From Gammaproteobacteria bacterium (GTDB lineage Bacteria; Pseudomonadota; Gammaproteobacteria; UBA5861), in contig JAKSCV010000073.1 of the NCBI GenBank assembly GCA_022360445.1, positions 64,657 to 117,357 of the forward strand: a DNA stretch of 52,701 bases, given 5' to 3'. Numbering within the stretch: the first letter of the stretch is position 1; each line of letters starts with the position of its first letter. Made by a program: the position numbers and the translations under genes. Below the pieces are notes generated by a model. That model was not told where the DNA came from. It saw only the letters and a program-made list of their open reading frames with translations, and ran no database searches. Below are positions 15,849 to 23,756 of this stretch, one piece after another.

Positions 15849-15984
15849 GATGAGTGCCTCGCTCGTTAGATGGTTTCCTCAAGGGGACTGTTATGCGGCG
15901 CCCCCTTATTGCTTTCCCCGGTTGCCAGCGGCCATGTTGTGAGCCCGGTAGACCCATTTTTAGTGTGTTTAGAAGACGCGGGTC

Positions 15985-16761
15985 TCAGCGCCCTTGGAAT
16001 TGGGGTTTTCGTTTTTCAAGAAAGGCGTGTTTACCTTCCAGAAAATCTTCGCTTTCAAAAATCTGTTTTCGGATCGCCAGTACTTCTTCCTGCTGCTCTG
16101 CGGGCAGGCTGTCCTGTTGGCTGTGTAGAGTCAGCATGCGCTTAATGCCCTGGACAGATAAAGGTGCGTTGCCCACGATTTCGCGGGCCATGTGGTAGAC
16201 AATTTCTTCTTGTTCTTCCGGATCAACTACTCGGTTCAGAAGGCCCATTTCGTAGCATTTGTCTGCGGGATAAATACGGCCTGTTAAAAACATTTCTTTG
16301 GTGTTAGCTAATCCTACCAAGCTGATAAAACGGCCCAGGCCTTCATAACTGTAGATGACGCCCAGTTTGGCCGGTGGCATGCCAAAGCGGCCCGAATTGT
16401 TTGCGATGCGGATATCACAGTTGACGATCAGGTCGCATGCGGCGCCCATGGCATAACCATTGAGGTAGGCAATCGTGGGGATTTTGCTGTTCCGGATGTA
16501 GCCGTATGTTTGTTCGATGACACTGACTTCAGAACCAGGCGTGCTGTTGCCGAGCGTACTGATATCAAACCCTGATGAAAATGCTTCGTTGCCCACACCG
16601 CGAAGCACAGCCACACGAACCTCGGGCGGTGGGTTTTTAAAAAACGTTTCCAGCGCTTGCAGGATATTCAGTGACAGCGAGTTTTTCTTTCCTGGGCGAT
16701 TAATGCTCAAGGTGGCAATTTGGTCCTTGATCTCAACCAGAAGTTCTTTATTGTCGGTCAT
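15985..16761 (-). CDS. Crotonase 2, methylmalonyl-CoA decarboxylase-like
   Basis: A 258-residue crotonase. Oxyanion-hole residues are in EAFSSGFDIS and YAMGAACDLIVNCDIRIA. Where hydratases have a catalytic Glu it reads PAKLGVIYSYEG, matching the LGVPYN segment of E. coli methylmalonyl-CoA decarboxylase ScpB, in which that Tyr (Tyr140) lines the active site. A decarboxylase role on a malonyl-CoA-type thioester is therefore plausible. Its start is directly adjacent to the CoA-transferase stop (TAAATG), so the two are coupled. The overall neighbourhood parallels the E. coli sbm operon, which contains scpB. Confidence 0.78.
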   Translation of the reverse strand: MTDNKELLVEIKDQIATLSINRPGKKNSLSLNILQALETFFKNPPPEVRVAVLRGVGNEAFSSGFDISTLGNSTPGSEVSVIEQTYGYIRNSKIPTIAYLNGYAMGAACDLIVNCDIRIANNSGRFGMPPAKLGVIYSYEGLGRFISLVGLANTKEMFLTGRIYPADKCYEMGLLNRVVDPEEQEEIVYHMAREIVGNAPLSVQGIKRMLTLHSQQDSLPAEQQEEVLAIRKQIFESEDFLEGKHAFLEKRKPQFQGR

Positions 16762-17958
16762 TTAAATTACACCTTTTTCTTTAAGTTCGGCGATCTTTTC
16801 TTCGGAATAACCCAATTGATCGCGGTAAATTTCGATATTGCTGGCCCCCATTTTTTGACCTGCGTACCGCACTTCTCCAGGCGTGCGAGACATACCAAAC
16901 AGTACATTTTGCATTTTAACAGAGCCCAGTTCGTCATCTTCAACGGTAACGATGTCGCCACGGGCCTGGTAGTGTGGGTCTGAAAAAATATCTTCCACAC
17001 TGAGCACTGGGCCAGATGCGACTTCGTTCGCTTCCATGATTTCCAAGGCTTCCTGGAGTGTTTTGGTGCCTGCCCAGCTTTGCATGATGTCGTCAATTTC
17101 ATCCACCCGGGCGACGCGGCCTTCTGAGGTTTGTAAATCGTCCTGGGTGAGCAGGTCCTCGCGACCAATCGATTTGCAGATACGCTCGAACATACTCGGA
17201 GAGCTACAGGCCACGACCAGCCATTTCTTGTCTTTGGTTTTATAAAGGTTTCGGGGCGCTGCGTTTGGTACCCGGTTGCCCATGCGTTCAGTCACGCAAT
17301 GTAATTGGTCGTACCAGGTTACATGCGGCCCGACGAAGGTGTAAGGCCCCTGATAGATTGTCAGGTCCAGCTCCTGACCTTCCTGGCTGATGGTGTCGCG
17401 TTCGTAGAGCGCCGTCATTACGGCGTAGGCTCCGATGATCGCGGCGACCTGGTCAGAGTACCCGTAAGGAGCCAGCAACGGTTGTTTTTCCGGGTGGCCC
17501 TGTTGGTAGGCCAGCCCGCTAAAGGCATCGGCCACTGTCGCAAATCCGGGCTTTTTGCTGTAGGGGCCTGTTTGGCCGTAGGCTGATAACCGGGCCATAA
17601 CAACACACGGATTAATGGCTTTAATGGCTTCGTAGCCGAGCCCGAAACGTTCCATCACGCCTGGGCGAAAGCTTTCAGTCAAAACATCCGCGTCTTTTAA
17701 CAGGTCCGTGAGGATTTCCTTGCTTTCCTCGGTGTGTAGATCGAGGGTAATGGTTTTTTTGTTACGCGCCATCACTTTGAAATACAAGGGGACACCATTC
17801 TTCATGTGAGGGTAGGTGCGTAGCATGTCGCCTTTTTTGGGGTGTTCTATTTTGATCACTTCGGCACCGTAATCCGAGAGGAAGGTGCCAATGCCAGGAC
17901 CAGCCAGGCCATTGGCCAGTTCGATAACTTTGACGTTTTTCAGCGGGAGGTGGGCCAT
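16762..17958 (-). CDS. Family III (CaiB/BaiF) CoA-transferase
   Basis: A 398-residue class III CoA-transferase of normal length. It has the N-terminal VIELANGLAGPGIGTFLSDYGAEVIKIE, RNKKTITLDL near residue 66, ESFRPGVMERFGLG near 95, and the catalytic Asp at residue 169 (PYGYSDQVAA), the position used to form the aspartyl-CoA anhydride in formyl-CoA transferase. Such enzymes move CoA from succinyl-CoA or another thioester to a free acid. Its place between the B12 subunit and crotonase 2 suggests it activates the mutase substrate or recycles CoA from the product. The start follows GAGGC. Confidence 0.9.
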   Translation of the reverse strand: MAHLPLKNVKVIELANGLAGPGIGTFLSDYGAEVIKIEHPKKGDMLRTYPHMKNGVPLYFKVMARNKKTITLDLHTEESKEILTDLLKDADVLTESFRPGVMERFGLGYEAIKAINPCVVMARLSAYGQTGPYSKKPGFATVADAFSGLAYQQGHPEKQPLLAPYGYSDQVAAIIGAYAVMTALYERDTISQEGQELDLTIYQGPYTFVGPHVTWYDQLHCVTERMGNRVPNAAPRNLYKTKDKKWLVVACSSPSMFERICKSIGREDLLTQDDLQTSEGRVARVDEIDDIMQSWAGTKTLQEALEIMEANEVASGPVLSVEDIFSDPHYQARGDIVTVEDDELGSVKMQNVLFGMSRTPGEVRYAGQKMGASNIEIYRDQLGYSEEKIAELKEKGVI

Positions 17959-17996
17959 GGTCTAGCCTCTATCATTAAAGTGGTGCGAGTGCGTGT

Positions 17997-18392
17997 TCAG
18001 GCTGCGACAAGGTCATTGAATTTGCCAATGATGTCATCGTATGAAGAGCCGCCGGCAAAAATTGCGGCAACGCCCATGGTATCCAATTGGCTAAAGTCGC
18101 GCTCGGGGATGTTGCCGCCGACAATGACTTTCATATGATCAGCGCCGGCTTCTTTCAGTGCGTTAATCACTTCCTGGGTGAGTCCAATGTGAGCACCAGA
18201 CAGGTAGCTGAGTCCAACGATATCCACATCTTCCTGGATAGCCGCACGGGCGACCATTTCGGCTGTTTGATGCAGGCCAGTATAAATCACTTCCATGCCC
18301 GCATCACGGAGTACATTGACAAGCACTTTGGCACCTTTGTCGTGCCCGTCCAAGCCCGGTTTGGCAATAAGTACACGAATTTTACGTTGCAT
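17997..18392 (-). CDS. B12-binding small subunit of acyl-CoA mutase
   Basis: A 131-residue stand-alone cobalamin-binding domain with the base-off signature D-x-H-x-x-G (Asp15, His17, Gly20 in GLDGHDKGA), the S-x-L loop (LSYLSGAH) and the GG motif (VIVGGNIPE). His17 would be the lower cobalt ligand. It must pair with one or both large subunits, since no other B12 domain is in the window. I chose the ATG at 18392, preceded by AGGATGG, over one three codons upstream that overlaps that ribosome-binding site. It begins 15 bases after the meaB stop. Confidence 0.92.
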   Translation of the reverse strand: MQRKIRVLIAKPGLDGHDKGAKVLVNVLRDAGMEVIYTGLHQTAEMVARAAIQEDVDIVGLSYLSGAHIGLTQEVINALKEAGADHMKVIVGGNIPERDFSQLDTMGVAAIFAGGSSYDDIIGKFNDLVAA

Positions 18393-18407
18393 TTTTTCCA
18401 TCCTGAT

Positions 18408-19418
18408 TTATAGATTTTTAGACTGATTTTGCATGTAATCGAGCGTTAAAGGAAGCAGCTTGCCAATCACGGCATGACTAGCATCGTCACCGGCTACCAC
18501 GCGATTGACGAGTGTATGGATGTCGTCACTCTCCTTACATGCTTGTTCCAGGGTTTCCCTCATCAGGTATTGCAGTTGGCTGAGTAAGTCTTCTCGCCGT
18601 CTTTGTTTTCTGCGGTGTTCGAGCTCACCGGAGGCTTGGATAAACTCGCGGTGTTTGTTAATTCGCGCCAGCATTTCACCCACGCCTTCTCCAGAAATAC
18701 CCTGAGTGGCCACAACCGGTACTTCCCACACGTCGTCCCCGGCTGATTCTCGCTTGGTGATGTTGCCGCTGGTGGTGTATTTGAGATGCAAAATGCTCTT
18801 AAGTGCGGAAACAATTTGTGGCGCACCGTCCCGGTCTGCCTTATTTACAACAAAGAGGTCTGCGATTTCCATGAGCCCGGCTTTGAGCATTTGAATCGCG
18901 TCTCCACCTTCAGGGACCAGCACAACGGCGACGGTATCAACGGTTTGCATAACGTCGAGTTCGGTTTGGCCGACGCCGACGGTTTCGACCAGAATAAAGT
19001 CTTTGCCGGAGGCGTCCAAAATTTTGATGGCGTCTTTGGCCGCTCGAGCGAGCCCTCCATGGCTGCCGCGAGATGCCATGCTGCGGATAAAGACGCCCGG
19101 ATCAAGGTAGTGGTCCTCCATGCGGACTCGATCGCCGAGAACAGCTCCGCCGGTGAACGGGCTTGAAGGGTCAATGGCAATGATGCCGACGGTGTAATCC
19201 TGCTGGCGTAATTGCTGGGTGAGTTGATTGGTCAGGCTACTTTTCCCAGCACCTGGCGGCCCAGTGATACCGATGGTGTATGCATGCCCTAACTGTGGTT
19301 GGATTTTCTGCATGACGTCTGAGAGCTGTGGGTCATTCCTTTCGGCCAGCGAGATAAGCCGGGCGAGGGCTGCTTCCTTGCCTGCCCGCATATTGTCAAT
19401 CAATTCGATAATATTCAT
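18408..19418 (-). CDS. meaB: MeaB-type G-protein chaperone of B12 mutase
   Basis: A 336-residue MeaB/ArgK-family GTPase. It has Walker A GPPGAGKS at residues 53-60, VETVGVGQTELDVM (switch region) and the NKAD base-recognition motif. MeaB gates cofactor loading and protects acyl-CoA mutases from inactivation. The gene sits between mutase 2 and the B12 subunit on the same strand, consistent with one operon. Only one such chaperone serves two mutase large subunits here. The ribosome-binding site is weak (AAGG, distant). Confidence 0.93.
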   Translation of the reverse strand: MNIIELIDNMRAGKEAALARLISLAERNDPQLSDVMQKIQPQLGHAYTIGITGPPGAGKSSLTNQLTQQLRQQDYTVGIIAIDPSSPFTGGAVLGDRVRMEDHYLDPGVFIRSMASRGSHGGLARAAKDAIKILDASGKDFILVETVGVGQTELDVMQTVDTVAVVLVPEGGDAIQMLKAGLMEIADLFVVNKADRDGAPQIVSALKSILHLKYTTSGNITKRESAGDDVWEVPVVATQGISGEGVGEMLARINKHREFIQASGELEHRRKQRRREDLLSQLQYLMRETLEQACKESDDIHTLVNRVVAGDDASHAVIGKLLPLTLDYMQNQSKNL

Positions 19419-19491
19419 TTTGTTTTTTTGGTTCTACCTTTTAAAAAAGACAATAGCACCAAAATGGATCCATGGGTATAAGAGATTTTGA

Positions 19492-21156
19492 TCAGACGCC
19501 CGTTGGTGCTCGATAGTGCCCGAAGCACTGTTTGAGTGTATGACAGATTTCGCCGATGGTTGCGTAGCTGCGTACAGCTTCTGTGATGGGCTCCATCAAA
19601 TTGGTGCCCTTGTGTGTGCAACTTTCGAGCGCATTCAGGGCTTGCTCGAGTTTGGCGGAATCCCTGTCTTGTTTGATGCGCGCAATACGGGCGGTTTGTT
19701 GTTCAAGTGTTTTGTCCTGGTAGGGGTGCATCATGGTTTCGTATTCGGAGCGAGGTTTGTCGTCGCGGGCAAAATTGGCGGCGACCATCACTTCCTCACC
19801 GGTTTTCAGCCGTTTTTCCCATTGATAAGCTTCTTCAGCAATTTTGTGTTGCAGGCGGCCTTCCTCGATCCAGCGTACCATGCCGCCGGTATTGACGATG
19901 TCGTTGACAATACGGGTGAATTCAGTGAGTACGTCGGCGGTGAGCTTTTCCACATAATACGAGCCCGCCAGAGGGTCGACCACTTTGGAAACACCGGATT
20001 CGAACGCCACAATCATTTGCACGTCCAATGCATTTTGAATGGCCTCTTCTGTGGGGATTTCATACGCTTCGTCGTAACAGGGGAGCTGGATGGACTGGGC
20101 GCCACCCAATACGGCGGAGAGGCAGGTCAAGGCGATACGGCCAATGTTGGCGTAAGGCCGTTCGAATGTCATGGAGTCTGTGTCTCCACCGGAATGAATT
20201 CGGTATTTTTGTACTTTGTCGTGTTGGCTTCCATAGCGGTTGTGCGCCAGTTCTGCCCAATAGCGGCGGGCCGCGCGAAGCCGGGCGATGCTCTCAAAAA
20301 AGTCCCGATTGACACATTGCAAAAAAGACAGTTGCTGGCCAAAGTCATCCAGCTGGTAGCCGCGCCGGGTGACCTCTTCAATGTAGGCGATGGTATTGGC
20401 GAACATGTACGCGTCTGCTTGTATCAGTGTTGCGCCAGCACTTTTCATATGAGCCTGAGAAATGCTGATGGTGTTGAACTTTGGCGCTTTGGTGATACCG
20501 TATTCGATGATGTCGCCTGCGATCCGAAGCGAAGGCGCGGGGGGAAACAGGTAAGTGCCACGAGCAACAAACTCTTTGAGAATATCATTTTGGACGGTGC
20601 CGCGGATTTGTTCAGGCGGGACACCTTGTTTTTCTGCCGTGACTAAATACATGGCCATAATAATGGCTGCGGTCCCGTTGACAGTGAAGGAGGTACTGAC
20701 TTTATCCAAGGGGATGCCTTCGAATAAGGCTTCCATGTCTGCCAGGGAGTCAATAGCAACCCCGACGCGGCCGACTTCGTGCTTACCCAATGGATCCGTG
20801 CTGTCGAGCCCCATTTGCGTGGGTAGATCGAGTGCGACACTTAAGCCTGTTTGACCTTTTGAGAGTAGGTCTTTGAACCATTGGTTACTGTCTTCGCCGG
20901 TGCCAAAACCAGCATATTGACGCCGGGTCCAGGGGCGGTCGCGATACATGCCTTCATGAATGCCTCGGGTGTAGGGATAAGCCCCTGGCGGTGGAGGAAG
21001 TGGTAAAAACTGGGTGTCCTCTGCGCGGTAAAAAGGTTGAAGGGAAATGCCCGAGTAGCTGAGATTTTTTTCAGATTCATGTTCGAAGCGTAAACGCCCA
21101 GACCAGTCCGCCTCCCGTTTGATTTTTTTGTGATTTTCTGTGTCATGGGTTGGCAT
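19492..21156 (-). CDS. B12-dependent acyl-CoA mutase large subunit, paralogue 2
   Basis: A 554-residue paralogue of mutase 1, the same length and strongly similar throughout. It shares the same key residues: His67 in RGIHEGMY, Tyr81 in TRRQYAGFG, Gln189 and Arg199 in QNDILKEFVAR, and Ala235-His236 in SQAHMKSAGA. The CoA loop reads IHSGGDTDSMT. The ATG at 21156 is chosen because GGGAGGA lies just upstream; a TTG five codons earlier is part of that site. It leads the operon meaB, B12 subunit, CoA-transferase, crotonase 2. Both paralogues look catalytically competent, unlike the inactive second subunit in P. shermanii mutase. Confidence 0.85.
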   Translation of the reverse strand: MPTHDTENHKKIKREADWSGRLRFEHESEKNLSYSGISLQPFYRAEDTQFLPLPPPPGAYPYTRGIHEGMYRDRPWTRRQYAGFGTGEDSNQWFKDLLSKGQTGLSVALDLPTQMGLDSTDPLGKHEVGRVGVAIDSLADMEALFEGIPLDKVSTSFTVNGTAAIIMAMYLVTAEKQGVPPEQIRGTVQNDILKEFVARGTYLFPPAPSLRIAGDIIEYGITKAPKFNTISISQAHMKSAGATLIQADAYMFANTIAYIEEVTRRGYQLDDFGQQLSFLQCVNRDFFESIARLRAARRYWAELAHNRYGSQHDKVQKYRIHSGGDTDSMTFERPYANIGRIALTCLSAVLGGAQSIQLPCYDEAYEIPTEEAIQNALDVQMIVAFESGVSKVVDPLAGSYYVEKLTADVLTEFTRIVNDIVNTGGMVRWIEEGRLQHKIAEEAYQWEKRLKTGEEVMVAANFARDDKPRSEYETMMHPYQDKTLEQQTARIARIKQDRDSAKLEQALNALESCTHKGTNLMEPITEAVRSYATIGEICHTLKQCFGHYRAPTGV

Positions 21157-21491
21157 AGCGATTCCTCCCAAAGATTTATTGCCGTAGTCTGTTTTCTTTA
21201 AGTTTCAGGAACGGATTCCTCATGGCGTTTTTATAAATAACACCTTCTTTTACACACTACTATGGAAACCTAACACCTGATCGGGTTGAAGTGAAGTCAT
21301 TCGTCAGTGGCAAACCAAAATTCATTAATTGTTTAATATTCAATAGGTTTTCTCGGTTTTTTGGGATTTACGCAGCCGTGATGTTTTTGAGGGGTGAGTA
21401 TCGCGCCAGTCGAATGACAAAGAATTTCAAGGTATATTAACGCTTCTTTAAATTTTTAATTCACAAAATCAAATCAACAATGGAGGCTTTC
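21157..21491. promoter_or_regulatory. Divergent control region between mutase operon and crotonase 3
   Basis: An AT-rich gap of about 330 bases separating the reverse-strand mutase operon from the forward crotonase 3 gene. It should hold both promoters. I could not pick convincing -35/-10 pairs or a known operator, and no B12 riboswitch is recognisable by eye. Ribosome-binding sites for both genes lie at its edges. Confidence 0.5.
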
Positions 21492-22274
21492 ATGAGCGAA
21501 GATCTGGTTTTATATGAAGTCGAAAACTATGTTGCGACAATCACCCTCAACCGCCCACACCGACGTAATGCACTGGCGGTTGAGTCGTTTGAGCGTTTAA
21601 ATGCAATTTTCAAGGAGATTGACCAGGACCCTAATGTTCGAGTTGCCATTATCACAGGCAGTGATTGTGGAACTTTTTGTGCGGGAATGGATTTAAAGCA
21701 AGCGGCTGAAATTCGTGAAAAAGAGGGCGTTGATGTACTGACTAAGATTGGCGATCCGGCTTTTGGCAGCATGCGGGACATTAAAACCCCACTGATTGCA
21801 GCGATTAATGGCCATGCACCTGCTGGTGGCATGATGTTGTCATTGAACTGTGATCTCCGTGTCGCAGTTGAGTCTGCAACGCTGGCCATTACCGAAGTCC
21901 ACCGTGGTCGTGGTTCTCCCTGGGCCATGCCTTTGTTCTGGCAAATGCCCCAGTCAATGGTTGAAGAGTTGACCTTGGTGGGGGACCCTATGCCCATCAA
22001 GCGTTTTTATGACGTGGGCTTTATCAACTATCTGGAGCCCACCGTTGAAAAAATGATGGAACGGGCGCGTGCGCTTGCCACCCGCATCGCCAGTGCAGCG
22101 CCTCTTTCTGTCGAAGCGGCCAAACTCAGTGCGATGGCGGCGATGGATCTGACGACTGGCCATGCACTCAAAGAAGCCAGCCGCATTCACGAAAAAGCTT
22201 ATCAAAGTGAAGATGCGATCGAAGGGCCTAAAGCATTTGCTGAAAAGCGTGCACCTGTTTGGAAGGGCCGTTAA
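21492..22274 (+). CDS. Enoyl-CoA hydratase family protein (crotonase 3)
   Basis: A 260-residue crotonase with oxyanion-hole segments GTFCAGMDLKQAAE and GHAPAGGMMLSLNCDLRVA. The active-site loop reads EVHRGRGSPWAMPLFWQM, different from the Glu-bearing loop of classical hydratases, so the reaction is uncertain. I chose the ATG at 21492 because the upstream ATG at 21480 begins the GGAGG ribosome-binding site itself. It is divergent from the mutase operon and probably belongs to the same pathway. It converges with mgtE. Confidence 0.8.
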   Translation: MSEDLVLYEVENYVATITLNRPHRRNALAVESFERLNAIFKEIDQDPNVRVAIITGSDCGTFCAGMDLKQAAEIREKEGVDVLTKIGDPAFGSMRDIKTPLIAAINGHAPAGGMMLSLNCDLRVAVESATLAITEVHRGRGSPWAMPLFWQMPQSMVEELTLVGDPMPIKRFYDVGFINYLEPTVEKMMERARALATRIASAAPLSVEAAKLSAMAAMDLTTGHALKEASRIHEKAYQSEDAIEGPKAFAEKRAPVWKGR

Positions 22275-22289
22275 GCCAGCGCTATTAAG

Positions 22290-22312
22290 AGGTGGGACGA
22301 TTGTGCCCACCT
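22290..22312. terminator. Hairpin between crotonase 3 and mgtE
   Basis: A 7-bp GC-rich stem AGGTGGG/CCCACCT with a 9-base loop lies in the 46-base gap between two convergent genes. There is no strong T-run on either side. A bidirectional terminator is likely from position more than from sequence. Confidence 0.4.
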
Positions 22313-22320
22313 TGCTAACG

Positions 22321-23682
22321 TTAATGCAACAAGAAGAGTGTGGCCATACCTAAAAATGCAACAACGCCTGTAACATCGGTAATTGTTGTGAGCAGTACCC
22401 CTCCTGCAATCGCAGGATCAACACCCAGTTTGCGCAGGACAAAAGGAATAATAACGCCTACCAGAGCTGCCGCGAGCAGATTGATGATCAAGGCGGCGCC
22501 AATAATAATCCCGATCTGGTAATCGCCAAACCACCAGAAGACAATGCCGGCGACCACCAGCGCCCAGAGAATTCCGTTAAATAAACCCACAAGCAATTCT
22601 TTACTCAGAAGCCAACGCGTGTTGGCGATGCCCACTTGACCAGTTGCCTGTCCCCGAATGACCAGTGTGAGTGTCTGGCTACCGGCAATGCCACCCATGC
22701 TGGGCACAATCGACATTAGAATGGCTAAAGCGACAATTTTTTCCAGTGCCGCTTCAAAGTGGCCAATGACCCAGGAGGCAAGAAACGCGGTCATTAAATT
22801 CAAGCCGAGCCAAAAAGCTCTTTTTCGTGCACTGCGAACTGGGCTGGAGAAAATGTCGTCTTCTTGGCTCAACCCCGCCATATTCATGACGGATTGTTCG
22901 CCTTCTTCACGGATGATGTCGACAATGTCATCTACTGTGATACGGCCTAACAGCATGCCTTGGTCATCCACGACAGGCGCGGAAATCAAGTCATGATCTT
23001 CAAATAAACGGGCAACTTCACTGGCTTTTGTTTCCGCAGGTATGGCTTCAAAATCAGCAATCATGACATCAACAACCTGAAAGTCGGGGTCGTGCGTGAG
23101 CAATTTATTAAGTGTGAGTACCCCACGGTAACGCCCAAACCGGTTGACTACGTATAGGCTGTCGAAGTGATCAGGCAGCTCGCCCTTGAGGCGGAGGTAT
23201 CTTAAGACAACATCTAACTCGACGTCTGCGCGTACGGTGACGGTGTTGGTATCCATCAGGCCGCCGGCACAGTCTTCTGGGTATTGCAGAACGGATTCCA
23301 GCCGTACTCTGTTTTGTTGGTCCATGCCGTTGAGCGTGCGTTCTGTCAGCCGCTCCGGCAGGGATTGGATGAAGTCGGCCATGTCATCCAAATCGAGAGA
23401 CTCGGTTGCTGCAATGATTTCGTTGAGGTCCATGGTACGGACCAATGATGCCCTGACTTCATCCCCGAGGCGGGTGAGTACATCGCCTTCAATTTTGGGA
23501 TCAACCATATCCCAGAGTAAAAGTCTTTGCTCCATGGGAACGGATTCCAGCAAACTCGCAATTTCAGACGGGTGCAAAGCCTTCATCATTCGCCGTGCGT
23601 GCACGATGGTCCCGCTGGACAGCAGTTGAGATACAGCTGCGAGGCGGTTTTCCGTCACACTTCTTGTTGCGAATTCAGGCAT
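22321..23682 (-). CDS. mgtE: Magnesium transporter MgtE
   Basis: A 453-residue MgtE with the expected order: an N-terminal superhelical domain (about 10-130, including LHPSEIASLLESVP), a CBS-domain pair (about 135-260, with MLLGRITVDDIVDIIREE), and five C-terminal membrane helices with SMGGIAGSQTLTLVIRG forming the pore. MgtE is a Mg2+ channel gated by intracellular Mg2+ bound to the N and CBS domains. It is the last gene of the rapZ-HPr-EI block, an arrangement seen in several marine gammaproteobacteria. Confidence 0.93.
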   Translation of the reverse strand: MPEFATRSVTENRLAAVSQLLSSGTIVHARRMMKALHPSEIASLLESVPMEQRLLLWDMVDPKIEGDVLTRLGDEVRASLVRTMDLNEIIAATESLDLDDMADFIQSLPERLTERTLNGMDQQNRVRLESVLQYPEDCAGGLMDTNTVTVRADVELDVVLRYLRLKGELPDHFDSLYVVNRFGRYRGVLTLNKLLTHDPDFQVVDVMIADFEAIPAETKASEVARLFEDHDLISAPVVDDQGMLLGRITVDDIVDIIREEGEQSVMNMAGLSQEDDIFSSPVRSARKRAFWLGLNLMTAFLASWVIGHFEAALEKIVALAILMSIVPSMGGIAGSQTLTLVIRGQATGQVGIANTRWLLSKELLVGLFNGILWALVVAGIVFWWFGDYQIGIIIGAALIINLLAAALVGVIIPFVLRKLGVDPAIAGGVLLTTITDVTGVVAFLGMATLFLLH

Positions 23683-23756
23683 GCAGAACTCCGGCTTGGG
23701 TTTGTTGATCCCGTTAATATTATCAGCCTTTTTGAGGGCTGATGATGACGTATTGG

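Noticed and set aside
19516-20646. 376-codon forward open frame
   Set aside because: It lies wholly antisense to mutase 2, which has clear family motifs; long shadow frames arise from its codon bias.
21157-21491. Possible cobalamin riboswitch before the mutase operon
   Set aside because: No recognisable B12-box sequence; the operon encodes B12 users rather than B12 transport or synthesis.
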